Positions 48,340-59,285 of a stretch of 64,000 nt of DNA are shown in pieces. Position numbers and translations under genes: made by a program. Each line of letters begins with the position of its first letter. The stretch's first letter is position 1. This stretch comes from Brachypodium distachyon (Eukaryota > Streptophyta > Magnoliopsida > Poales > Poaceae): assembly GCF_000005505.3 (NCBI RefSeq), contig NC_016133.3, positions 8,246,001-8,310,000 on the forward strand. Reading direction: 5' to 3'. The notes beneath the pieces are model-generated. The model made no database searches, was not told the DNA's origin, and saw only the letters and a list, made by a program, of their open reading frames with translations.

Positions 48340-48973
48340 GAAAATAGCGTGACGCTATCAGCTAAAATGTGGTACAACCGTGTCACACTATTTGGCGGTG
48401 CACCTGAAAATCCTATGCGACGAGTACCATAAGAGGCGTGAGAGAGCTCCAAGATTGCTATGTTATTTGTGAATTTAAAAATAGTATGACGATATCACTT
48501 AGAATGCGGTGCAGCGGTGTATACACCTAGTGAGTAACTTAGGGGACCTTAGAGAACTTGGAGGCTACTCATTTAGTGTGACAGTCTCACCTAACATGTT
48601 CTGCAGCTGTGCACTCGCCTATGTAGTGAGTGATGTAGAATCGATAGTGCGGCTGGCTGTATCACCTAAAACACATTGTAGCTGTGTATGCTTATATGTA
48701 GCGAGTCTCACCCTACTCATTTAGTGTGACAGCCTCACGCTACCGCTCTGCATACTCTGAGTTGTAGAAACGGTATCACCTAAAATGTGTTACAGTTGTG
48801 TATACATATATGCAACATAGGATGCGTGCGAAAACTTGGTGGCTACTCATTTAGTGTGCGAGTCTCACCTAACATAGGCTACAATTTTACAAACTCCTAC
48901 GCAACAAGTGAGTGACGTAGGAGGTTCGAGGAACTTCGGAAGACGCTCTATTTATTTGTTGTGAACCGAAATA
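48340..48973. repeat. Diverged part of a tandem array
   Basis: Irregular, decayed relatives of the units that follow. Recurring words include TCACCTAA(A/C)ATG, CAGCTGTG and ACTCATTTAGTGTG (at about 48,567, 48,717 and 48,847), spaced 130-150 bp. Confidence 0.7.
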
Positions 48974-49780
48974 GTGTGGCGTTTTCATCTAAAATGCGGT
49001 ACAACCGTGTATGCTTCCATATGTCAAGTGAATTATCATCTAAAATGTGGTACAACTGCACATACTTCCATATAGCAAGTGGTGTATAACACATGAGAGC
49101 CTCATTGCTGCTCTGTGGTGTCATCTTTAATGCGAGTGTGGCGTTTTCATCTAAAATGCGGTACAACTGTGTATACTTCCACATATCAAGTAAATTATCA
49201 TCTAAAATGCGGTACAATGGGCATACTTCCATATAGCAAGTGGCGTATAACGCGTTAGAAACTCGTATGCTGTTATGCGCTGTCATCTTTAATGAGGGGT
49301 GGCGTTTTTATCTAAAATGCGGCACAGCTGTGTATGCTTCCATATATCAAGCGAGTTATCATCTAAAATGCGGTACAACTGCGCATACTTCCATACAACA
49401 AGTGGCGTATAATGCTTGAGAGACTCGTATGCTGCTCTGTGCTGTCATCTTTAATGCGAGTTGGCGTTTTCATCTAAAATGCGGTACAGCTGTGTATACT
49501 TCCATATATCAAGGGAGTTATCATCTAAAATGCAGTGCAACCGCGCATACTTCCATATAGCAAGTGGCGTGTAACGCGTGAGACACGTATGCTGCTCTGT
49601 GCTGTCATCTTTAATGCGAGTGTGGCGTTTTCATCTAAAATGCGGTACAGGTATGTATACTTCCCTATATCAAGCGAGTTATCATGTAAAATGCGGTACA
49701 ACTGCGCGTATTTTCATAGGGCAAGTGACGTATAACGCGTGAGACTCGTTTGCTGCTCTCTGCTGTCATCTTTGACGCGA
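48974..49780. repeat. 161/162-bp tandem array, five copies
   Basis: TGGCGTTTT(C)ATCTAAAATG recurs with starts at 48,977, 49,139, 49,300, 49,462 and 49,623. Within each unit the word ATCTAAAATGCGGTACA occurs twice, about 57 bp apart, each followed by a TACTTCCATA word, so the unit itself arose by duplication. Units also share CTGCTCTGTGCTGTCATCTT. It encodes no consistent protein. The array ends about 50 bp before the TATA box of the uridine kinase-like gene. Confidence 0.92.
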
Positions 49781-49830
49781 ATTGCTCGCTAGTATTTTTC
49801 ATAGGACTAATTTAGCGAATTTATGAATTA

Positions 49831-49838
49831 GTATAAAA
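49831..49838 (+). promoter_or_regulatory. Probable TATA box of the uridine kinase-like gene
   Basis: GTATAAAA about 25-30 bp before C/T-rich leader sequence (from ~49,860). A leader intron seems to run from GAG|GTATAA (50,113) to GTAGCAG|GTT (50,337). Confidence 0.55.
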
Positions 49839-50353
49839 GAGAAAAATAATTTGCTTTGTCTTCTCCATTCCATCCCGGCGATTTTTCCTCTCCACCGTCC
49901 CGTACCTTTTTCCTCTTCTCCTCACCTATCTCATGCTCTGATCTCCAAAGCTCCAATCCAACCCAATGCGGCTATAAACTCTCTGTAGTCTTCCGCCGCT
50001 GTGCCCTAGAGCTGCCTCCGTCTAGCACCACCGCTGACGCCTCACACCCCCAACTCCTCCGCTCTCACGCTGGTCGCCACCATCGCCTTCTCGCTTGGAC
50101 ATTGATTTTTGAGGTATAAGCTTTTACTCGTCTAGTGATTGCTTAAACCCAAACTAACTTACACAAATTTTGGTGTGAACATCCGGCACACCATCTAGAT
50201 CTGCCCCAGCGGTCACCCTCGTGGTGTTGTATCGACTGCTGTTATGGTTGTAGGCGCTGATTAGTTAAATTTGCCTAATTGTTACTCGGTGCAAATCTAC
50301 AAGGTCGCCTTGTTTGATATTCTGGTGATTGTAGCAGGTTCTTGGAACAATAT

Positions 50354-53300
50354 ATGGGTTCAAAATTGGTGGACGGAGTGCTTGATGCCGCCACCGCGGG
50401 GGTTCACTACTCAGCATTCCGTTTAGAAGAGCTGAACCTCCAAGCTTCTAAGTCTGGGCTGGAACAACCAACGACGACAGGCTTGGAGAATGGGCACCGA
50501 GAGCCATTTGTCATTGGTCAGTAGTCTGGACTAATTTATCGCAGCCTATTTAACCCCCAAATGTGCCAAACCTTTGATTTTGTTTTGGGTTGCAGGTGTT
50601 GCTGGGGGTGCATCTTCAGGTAAAAGTACCGTATGCAAGATGATAATCGACCAGCTGCGCGATCAGCGTGTAGTTGTTGTTACTCAGGTTTGTCTGTTAC
50701 AGCCTTGTTTTTGTTTTATGATTGTGGTTTCGTTCTTAGCATCTTCTTGTTTTAGTTTGTATATCTCTATTGTATTGAGATGAAATGTATGAACATCATA
50801 GTTGGACAGTTGCTAAATGCTTATCTGCACCCACTTGGATCTCCTCTATATATTCAATCTCGTTTTTGCGCATTATGAAAAGTCATGAGTAGTTTTAAAA
50901 ATAATTCAGGATGTTGTTCCATGCTATTGCATTGACATTGATAACTGCAAAAATTGTACAAAAATATGCTATTTACAATGATTAAGCAATAACACTGCCT
51001 ATCTAAAATATCACAGGATTCTTTTTATTATGGACTATCTGATGAGGAATTGCTCCATGCTCATGATTGTAACTTCGACCATCCAGGTAGAGTGCATGCT
51101 TTCAGGAGAATTTAATATCTTACTATGTGGTTGGCAAGAGATTCATTTAACCTTGCTGCCGCCACGGCCGGTTTTGTCCTAATTTCAGATGCATTCAATA
51201 CGGATTTGCTACTCTCTTGTATGGAAGACTTGAAACATGGGAAGGCTGTTGACATTCCTGATTACAGCTTGAAAACATATAAGAGCACCCCACATGCAAG
51301 GAAGGTAAAAGCTTTTGTTTTGTGTTATTTATTATTTACCCACCTGGTAAACTGAGGTTTCCTGATCCAAAGTTTTAGTTACAGCCTTCAGTTTCTGAAT
51401 TCCAATCCATATGGTGCCCATTGTACTGGAAATTTTACAATGTTATGTACTCTTCCCATGGCATGACTTATAAGGATGTGTGTGCAGTATTAGCTGACAC
51501 AATATTTTTGTAACATTAATCTGCTCTTTGCTTCATGGTTTCATCTTCAATATTTGCTCCAAGAATACCAATTTACTGCTTACAAATTAGTTGTATTTTG
51601 TATTATTTTGTGTTTCACAACAATCCTAATTTTATTTGCTGATGCCAGGTTAATCCTTCAGATGTTATTATTTTGGAAGGAATTCTAGTTTTCCATGATC
51701 TGCGTGTCCGGGATTTGATGAACATGAAGATATTTGTTGATACAGGTAATAGTTTGCCAGGGAAGATTGTTTCATTTGCATGTTCTTTTATATCAACTCA
51801 CAACAGATTTTGGGTCATTCTATTGTTCATTTTGATGCACTGTTCACATAGAATTTTGTGAATATCTTCCTGTTATGTATTCAATAAGAAGCATTTCGCC
51901 TTCGTATTTTTTTATGTTATAGATACCTCAGGATCTGTTGCACGTACTGCAGCAGTGGATATAATAGATTAAGAATCTGCACTTGTCTCCTAAATGATTA
52001 ATTTGAGGATCTGGCTTGTAATTTGTTATCTAGCTTTGCCTTAATTCTTACACTGATGTTAATATTGTTTCTCAGTAGACCATGGCTCTGAATTCTCTAC
52101 ACTGCATTTTAAGAGGGCCATCTTTTGTTACTGAATTCAATTCTACCAATTTTTCAGATGCTGATGTGCGATTAACAAGGAGGATCCGTTGTGACACCAT
52201 TGAGAAGGGCAGAGACATCAAAACTGTGTTAGATCAGGTTATGTAACCTCAGCTGTTGCCTATTTTTCTTTCTCATTACCTTTGGCAACTTTTTGAGCGG
52301 AGAACTGTAGGGGAGGCCTTGGCAGTAAATTTTATTTATCAAAGAAAATATTTACAAGACAGAAGAAGAATGTATAACAAGAACAGAGGTAACTAATTTG
52401 ATCTAGCAAGATAGGAGCGGAGTGATAAGCTCCTTCATTCTACCTTGATGATTTGGCAGAAGATCTTTCCTAAACATGGCTAGTCAACTGCCTAAATTAG
52501 GATGGATATTGTCACAGATTTCCGCATTCCTTTGCTTCCACATGTTCAGCTCTGGAGTTTCTAGTTTCTCATCACAAAAATAATAAAATATTTTTTACCC
52601 TTCAGTTAGGGTATTTTCAAAAGGCTACTTCTTATCCACGCATGTCCTTTTTGTTTATGTTGAAAAAATTTAGTGCTGAATGTAACTTTTTTCGAAACAG
52701 TACTCGAAGTTCGTTAAGCCTGCCTTTGATGACTTCATCCTCCCAACGAAGAAGTATGCTGATATTATCATTCCACGAGGTGGAGATAATAATGTGGCTA
52801 TTGACCTCATCGTTCAGCATATTCGCACTAAGCTTGGTCAACATGATCTCTGCAAAATACACTCCAATTTGTATGTTGTCCCGACTACTTATCAGGTATC
52901 TAACATAAACAGAACTATTTTGCTATCCTCAACTTACTTTGGGTTTTTATCATGTGTCATTATTGAATTATGTATGCTGTTTTCTTTCAGGTTCGAGGCA
53001 TGCACACAATAATACGGGATGCTGCCACGACAACACATGATTTCATATTTTATGCTGATCGGTTGATTCGATTGGTCAGTATACACATGCATTTGATGAT
53101 TTTTTTTGAAGTATGGGTTTCAGTTGTAACTTGAACTTCCCTGTGGAAAATAGGTTGTCGAGCATGGGCTGGGTCACCTTCCTTTCAAAGAAAGGCAGGT
53201 CATAACTCCAACTGGTATGTATTATTGCAATTCTGCATATCCTCCCTTGGATTGTTTATTATTTATAAGTTATAGCTTCAAATGCATCTGAGATTTTACC

Positions 53301-55792
53301 TGCCGAGTTTATGTTAAGTTTGCAATGCATGATTGGATGTAGTGTCCTGTCCTAGTATTTTCCAACCAAATTCACGTTAGTATTGTTAAAGTATTATATA
53401 ATCTTGTGTTTCTTTCCAGTCATAATTTTCCTGTATCTGTATTACCTCAAATGCAGTTCCTTATTCTGCTTGAACTTAGCCAACCTCCATATTAGTATGT
53501 TACAACCTGGGAACGTGATGGTCTAATGTACAAGATATTATCTGACAAATTAGGTAACTAGGTTAGTGTTGAGGTTTTATTTTAATCTGAAAAGGACTTC
53601 CAAGACTTTGCAAACAATTTATCATATTTGTTTGGGACTGCTTGCTTAAAATTCCATGGTTCAGCATTATTGGGAATAGGCAGCATGGTTGTCAGAAAAG
53701 CCTGTGTTGTTTGCCCTAATAAAGGGCAATAATTCGTCTACCAGTTCCAGCATAGTTTTATCCGTTTGTAATTAGCCTGTGTACTGAAGTTACCTGTACT
53801 TGTACTCTTTCATGCAAGTAATTTACAGTTTGCCCTTATGTGCTTGTACATGCAGGATCTGTTTACACTGGGGTGGAGTTCTCTAAAAGATTGTGTGGTA
53901 TCTCAGTGATTAGGAGGTACCAAGATTTCCAAAATATTTTGATCTTGTAATTTCTCGATGTTCTAATTGATTGATTAACTTTGGGATTCATATGATGGAA
54001 AGTCGTGTTTCGTACCATGCTTCGGTTTATGCCTGTAATATTGTTAGGTTGCATGTATACCTGAGAAATTCGACAGGTCTAGCTCTGCTGTGTCGGCTCC
54101 GCTCCTATAGATACAAAAGCTGTGTGGCAACCAGTAAACACTTCAAACCAATGATGCATCTTTGAATAGATTTTTTTTCTGATAAGGGGCACTTGTTGAG
54201 TCTCTTCGTTGCAACAAGCACTCAAATAGAAATGGATAATCCTGTTAATGATTTGGTACAATTGCTTCCCAGTGGTGAAAGTATGGAGAATGCACTGCGG
54301 GCGTGCTGTAAAGGCATAAAGATCGGGAAGATTCTTATTCATAGGGAGGGAGATAATGGGCAGCAGGTATGGTTTAATTTACTATCTAATTTCTATAAGG
54401 TGTTAGGGTGAGTCGAACCACTAAGCTCTCTACGTTCATTTTCCTTTGCAGCTCATCTATCACAATTTACCAAAAGATATTGCAAACAGGCATGTCCTGT
54501 TGTTGGACCCCATTCTGGGAACAGGTTTGTTCACGAGTTCTATCTATTTGCGCACCTTAGTACTTTCTCATGAATAAAATATAAGCCATTAAGTCAATAA
54601 GATATGTTATTCTAGAAAAAATAAGATATGTATTTTTTTTTCACAGGTTAGCATTGTTATCCAGTGATCTTCTTTTCGTACCAGTTCATGCATATTCTGT
54701 GTTTTCCATTTACATATTGCCCTACAATGCTAGATGTATCCACATTGATGTATTCCTTTTTTCTTCTTCAAGATTTCAACTTTTTTTTTTGTATTTAAGA
54801 GAGGATGTTTGTCAAGTAGGTACTCCAGCTCAACTATTGGATATTCCATCCCCTCTTACAATGTCATGTCCTCCCTTTTGATCATTATCAGGAAATTCTG
54901 CTGTTCAAGCTATATCGCTGCTCTTGAAGAAGGGTGTTCAGGAAGCAAATATTATCTTCCTTAATCTTATATCAGTAAGTCACTGGAGTGTTTTCTTTTC
55001 TTTTCTTTTCTTTTCTTTTCTTTTCTTTTCTTTTCTTGAGTATATTAGCTGTTTTTTAAATTTTCTTGTGGCTGTTTTGATAGTGGCCAAATTGTACCTT
55101 ACAATTTTTTGGTCATGACCAAATAGTTGGTCTTTGTTTGGATGGCTGCCAATTTTTTGGCATGCCAATGCTTCCTTTGGCACTCTAGTTCATTTTTCTT
55201 GCCAATGTTGGTCAATTCTTGGGCAAGCAAAACCATGGCCAAAAAATTGGCTAGCCAACTTTTGGTAGGGCAAACCTAGGCTAAATCCAAACACACCCCA
55301 TATATGTTTTTTGCTACTAATATAAATTTCATTTTTGTTCCCTGTTAAAGATTCATGGCTCACTAGAACGTATTTCAACGTTCATATGTTCTAGTTGTAT
55401 GATCTAAATCATCTGTTTTGAAGTCTAATGTAAATCTATTGACTTCAGTGTTTCTCATCTTTTTCTGACCTGGAGTATTTCTCATCATTGTTCATGATCT
55501 TGATACTGACTTGGGATTGCCTTTACAATTTGTACGTCGTCTCTGGGTGTTGGAAAACCAAATGACTCTTCACTGAAACTGTTTGCTGTTGTCCCAGGCT
55601 CCTCAAGGGGTGCATGTAGTTAGCAAGAAATTCCCAAGAATCAAGATTGTGACATCAGAGATTGAGTTTGGTCTAAATGATGATTTCCGCGTCATCCCGG
55701 GGATGGGTGAGTTTGGAGATAGATACTTTGGAACAGATGATTATCAGTCATCGACACCATTCTTTTGTGATGACAAAAATCGTGTCAGGTGA
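50354..55792 (+). CDS. UKL: Uridine kinase-like protein with C-terminal UPRT domain
   Basis: Fourteen exons: 50354-50516, 50596-50687, 51017-51086, 51189-51304, 51649-51745, 52158-52237, 52701-52895, 52991-53074, 53154-53214, 53856-53916, 54273-54366, 54452-54524, 54892-54974 and 55598-55792. Total 487 residues, all in phase. The protein salvages pyrimidines by phosphorylating uridine and cytidine. The P-loop is GGASSGKST (58-66), followed by [28 protein letters not shown], the lid [18 protein letters not shown] and IIIPRGGDN. The second half is a uracil phosphoribosyltransferase fold with the PRPP loop [13 protein letters not shown] (387-399) and [15 protein letters not shown] near the end. 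In characterised plant members the kinase half is the active part; UPRT activity is doubtful. The gene is complete and looks functional. Confidence 0.96.
54991..55035. repeat. (TTTTC)9 microsatellite
   Basis: Nine perfect TTTTC units, 16 bp after the exon 13 donor of the uridine kinase-like gene. It makes the start of this intron strongly pyrimidine-rich. Confidence 0.97.
55125..55308. mobile_element. MITE-like inverted-repeat element in UKL intron 13
   Basis: The left end TTGTTTGGATGGCTGCCAAT and the right end (inverted) GTGTTTGGATTTAGCCTAGG bracket mirrored words TGCCAATTTTTTGGCATGCC and GGCCAAAAAATTGGCTAGCC. Family not assigned. Confidence 0.5.
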
Positions 55793-56299
55793 GCTGTTGT
55801 ATTTCTGTAGATAGACGGGACGGCGTTTTTTTCTTCATCAGATTCAACTTCGCCACTTAGCTGGCGTATGTATGAGTATTCGTTTGCCAGTCTTGCAAAA
55901 AGTTAACCTCTCACTTTCAAATACTGTGCAGGCTCTTGTAAGATTGTGCCCAGACGTACCAAGTCCTGCCTGCGGCATTATCTACAATTTTCTCTGAGAA
56001 ATTTATATCACATTGTAGACTCTCATGTGCCTTATTGATGTATTGGTTACCAGAAAAATGTGTATCATGGAACTTTATAGACCGAACTCGCCTCCCAAAA
56101 TAATTGGAGCAAATCCATTTCTTTGGTGCCAGACTGCCAGTCAAGTCTCCTCTGGAAAGCCGTCGTTTATCCAGCCCAATTATGATTCTCTGTTCCTCGT
56201 TTATTTGGTGATAAACTGTGTGGCGACTGAAATATCCTCTGTTAGTATAACCTAGTCTCGTACGCCCGATTACCAATTCAGACTACACAAAATCATTTT
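55793..56299 (+). other. 3' region of the uridine kinase-like gene
   Basis: Likely 3' untranslated and flanking sequence. No further gene. Confidence 0.4.
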
Positions 56300-56302
56300 A
56301 TT

Positions 56303-56497
56303 ACTTCCTCCATATAAAAATATAAGGTGTTAACTTCCTTAAATTTGACTAAATTTATATAACACTCTATGTCGTGATATACTATATACTATATTTTTGA
56401 TATTATTAATATTAGTATTTTTTTTTCAATCATGGTCAAATTTAAAGAAATTTGACTCATGACAAAGGTAGTACATTTTATATTTTGGAACGAAGTA
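56303..56497. mobile_element. Diverged Stowaway-related MITE
   Basis: Left TACTTCCTCCATATAAAAAT and right ATTTTATATTTTGGAACGAAGTA bracket mirrored AAATTTGACTAAATTTATA and GGTCAAATTTAAAG words. Degenerate. Confidence 0.5.
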
Positions 56498-57142
56498 TTA
56501 TATTATCGATGGCACTAGAATATGCAACAAGTAGGAAAAAAAAATGACGAAGAGCCATATCTGGCATGCAGGTCTTTATGGCTAAATTGGAAAGCCGTAG
56601 ATTTACCGGTAAGCATGGGTTTTAGGGCCAGTTCGGTTACTCACATTCCAACGGGGATTGGGAAAGATTGATGAGATTTTAGGTCAAATTTCATCCGATC
56701 CCTCTCCCTGTGGGGAATGTGACAACCGAACGAGTCCTTAGGTGGGACGACCTTGTACATTTGATTAGAGGGGCCTTTAGCAAAGGATAAAAAATGTCTA
56801 CATATTACGTGCAGATTATGGAATTCTCGAGAACCAATTGCATGTCAACTGATGGGTACTTGTATGACCCGTGTTGATCGATGGAACGTTTTGGTGATCT
56901 GGAAGGAGATCGGGTACCCAGGGAGTGTGGATACACGTAGAACATGAGCAAAATTGTATTACCTCCGTCTATTTTTATGAGGCACGCACGCATTCCAAGA
57001 TCACATGCTAGCAAATATAAATTATGTTACATAAAAGATATACCATTAGATTCATAGTCCAATGAACTTTTACATGAGGGGATGCAGGCTGTCCGGACAA
57101 GTGTAAGCACTCAACCCAAGTGTCGATTTTCTGAATTACTTA
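56498..57142. other. Intergenic, no gene seen
   Basis: Plain sequence with no recognised feature. Confidence 0.4.
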
Positions 57143-57307
57143 GGCTCAGTTTGCATTGCTGAACTGTGTTGTACTGAACTTATTTTATAATCTGTTGTGA
57201 AAAAATACATATAAAGATGACAAAAGTTAGTTAGCCAAACACAAAAATAATGAAAAACGGGTGAAAAAACGAAATTATGATAATCCACCGCAATGCCAAA
57301 TAGAGCC
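57143..57307. mobile_element. Tourist-like MITE, copy 3 (inverted)
   Basis: Inverted relative to the other two copies. Ends GGCTCAGTTTGCATTGC and GCAATGCCAAATAGAGCC, flanked by TTA at 57,140-57,142 and 57,308-57,310, an exact target duplication. Confidence 0.85.
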
Positions 57308-58017
57308 TTAGCGGGGGACATAAACGGATTAGGGTTGTCAAAAAGGGTTGAGCTTGGTGAGTTCCTCAAACTCGACTGGCTAGGCTCGGTTCGAGAACGA
57401 CTAGAGCATATAGACTTGAATTCAAAGGTTGAGCTCGGTGAGTTCCTCGAACTAAACCATGCATTCCGTTTATGGCCCTAGTCTCTTGTCTTATCTTTGT
57501 CCGATCCTCTTTCCTATGAACCGATGAACCCAGGTTTGCACTGTGTTGTCAAAACTCAGGAATCGTGGAGGATGCATGTCCTTCCGCAGCTCCGTGTCTC
57601 CAAAGTTGCCTGAATCGGACGGACAGCAACGGTCAACTCACACGTGCCGGTGGCTTGTCCATCTTGTTCGAAAAGGAGCGAACAGTGAACCGGGAGCAGT
57701 TGCGCAGCCAACTTTTAGCAAACTACAGCCTGGACTCCAATATTATCGGCATATAATTTATGTATCCTAGTCATCGCCGGCACTAAACAAAGGGAGTCGT
57801 CGACGCCGTGTGGAGCAGGTTCGCTTGCCCGTCCTCGTCAACCGCCATGCACACATAACTCCACTGGAATTCTAATTTCGTTGCTTGGAAAATGGCCGGT
57901 CGTACTAGTAACTGGTGGAGTGGAATCACGTAAGCATGCTAGGACGGGTCAACGTGGAACAGGAGACCCAACAAAGTTAATGCTCCAAAGACGAATCCAG
58001 CATTCTGATGTTTACTG
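57308..58017. other. Intergenic, no gene seen
   Basis: Contains a short internal direct repeat (GTTGAGCTTGGTGAGTTCCT near 57,346 and GTTGAGCTCGGTGAGTTCCT near 57,427). No supported gene. Confidence 0.4.
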
Positions 58018-58866
58018 CTTGACTTGATTTGAGTGCAGCTTCCACCATCTTTGCTGCTTTCGGTGATAAACCCAAATTTTGGATTACACTCAGATTTGTC
58101 CATATGGCCAAATGTCACTTGGAATTTTCTTGTTTCAAATTTGTCACTTAATTTTGCATGAGGTACAAATATGCCACTACCGTTCGTTACCGCTAGTTAA
58201 CCGTTAAATAAGAGACGAAAAGACAATTTTGCCCCTAAATAGGATGATTTCCCCTTTAGAACAAAGTACTCATTTAAAAAAAATTATAATTCTAGATTTT
58301 TAAGATTTCAGTAATACACTATCTCGGAGTAAGTTTCAGTAAAATCCTATAATTATTACTCATTTTAATTTTCAGTTTTTATATATAAGGCGTATAAAGT
58401 TTTCTTCAAATTTGTGAAATATAAGACACAGAAATCTGCAACAGCCCACGTGAGCCCACTTTCGCATGCCAGCAGAAAAATCGGCAACAAGTCATTGCAT
58501 TAGCAGAGAGAGAAAAAGAGTTTTCCTTTTGTGCATGTACACATGTACAGGAGCAAGGCAGTTGCTCTCTGGTAGATAAGCCTCAAGTCAAGACAATCGT
58601 TAGCTGCGTTAATTTCGTGCAAAAATTATAATGTCTTACATAAAAAAAAAGAGGAAGTACTATCTTGGAGCAAATTTGTCTTTTTCATCTCTTAATGGTC
58701 AACGGGATAAGGAAAATCTAGATGGAAAATTTGGAATAAGAAAAATTTAAGTGACATTTGGACATATTACAAAATTTGAGTGACAAATATGAAATTCTCT
58801 CGTGGCAAAGAGCATACTGTGACTTGACTTGATTTGAGTGCAGTTTCCACCATCTTTGCTGCTTTC
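58018..58866. repeat. 44-bp direct repeats around an inverted-repeat insert
   Basis: 58,018-58,061 and 58,823-58,866 are the same 44 bp with one difference (GTGCAGCTTCC versus GTGCAGTTTCC). The 761 bp between start and end with loosely inverted sequence (CCAAATGTCACTTGGAATTT at the left, the inverse AAATTTAAGTGACATTTGG at the right), suggesting a foldback or Mutator-like element. Confidence 0.8.
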
Positions 58867-59285
58867 TGTGAGTACATGATACAGCTGGATATATACTGAC
58901 ATTATGTTTGCAATCACGTTTATGACAAGATGGTCCGGAAGCAACATTGTGATACGACAGCAACCCGAAATACCATTTCCAAGGCGGTTAAAGAAAGAAA
59001 AGGCAACGAGGAAAAGGAAGACGAAACGAACGAGAGCCACCAGGGCAGACCGGCCAAACAGAACCAAGGAAGGAATCGGGCGGCGGAAAGGGACCAACAG
59101 CGTATAGGGATCATCGAATCATCGCTGTGGCCGCCGCCCTCCGTCCAGACACACGAATCCTTCCTCCGCCCACAAAAAGCTTCCTTTTCCATTTCCCTTG
59201 GCTTTTCCTTCCTGGTCTGGAGGGCGGACGGTGGCCGGCCAAAAAGAAGGCACGCGGAGGGAGGGAATTTGCCAAGGGAGCGGAG
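58867..59285 (+). other. Promoter and leader of the TOM1-like gene
   Basis: Becomes purine-rich, then GC-rich toward the start codon. Overlapping small open frames appear incidental. No TATA box recognised. Confidence 0.4.

Noticed and set aside
48974..49780. CRISPR-like array
   Set aside because: Repeats are long, contiguous and without unique spacers, in a plant genome; it is a tandem minisatellite/satellite.
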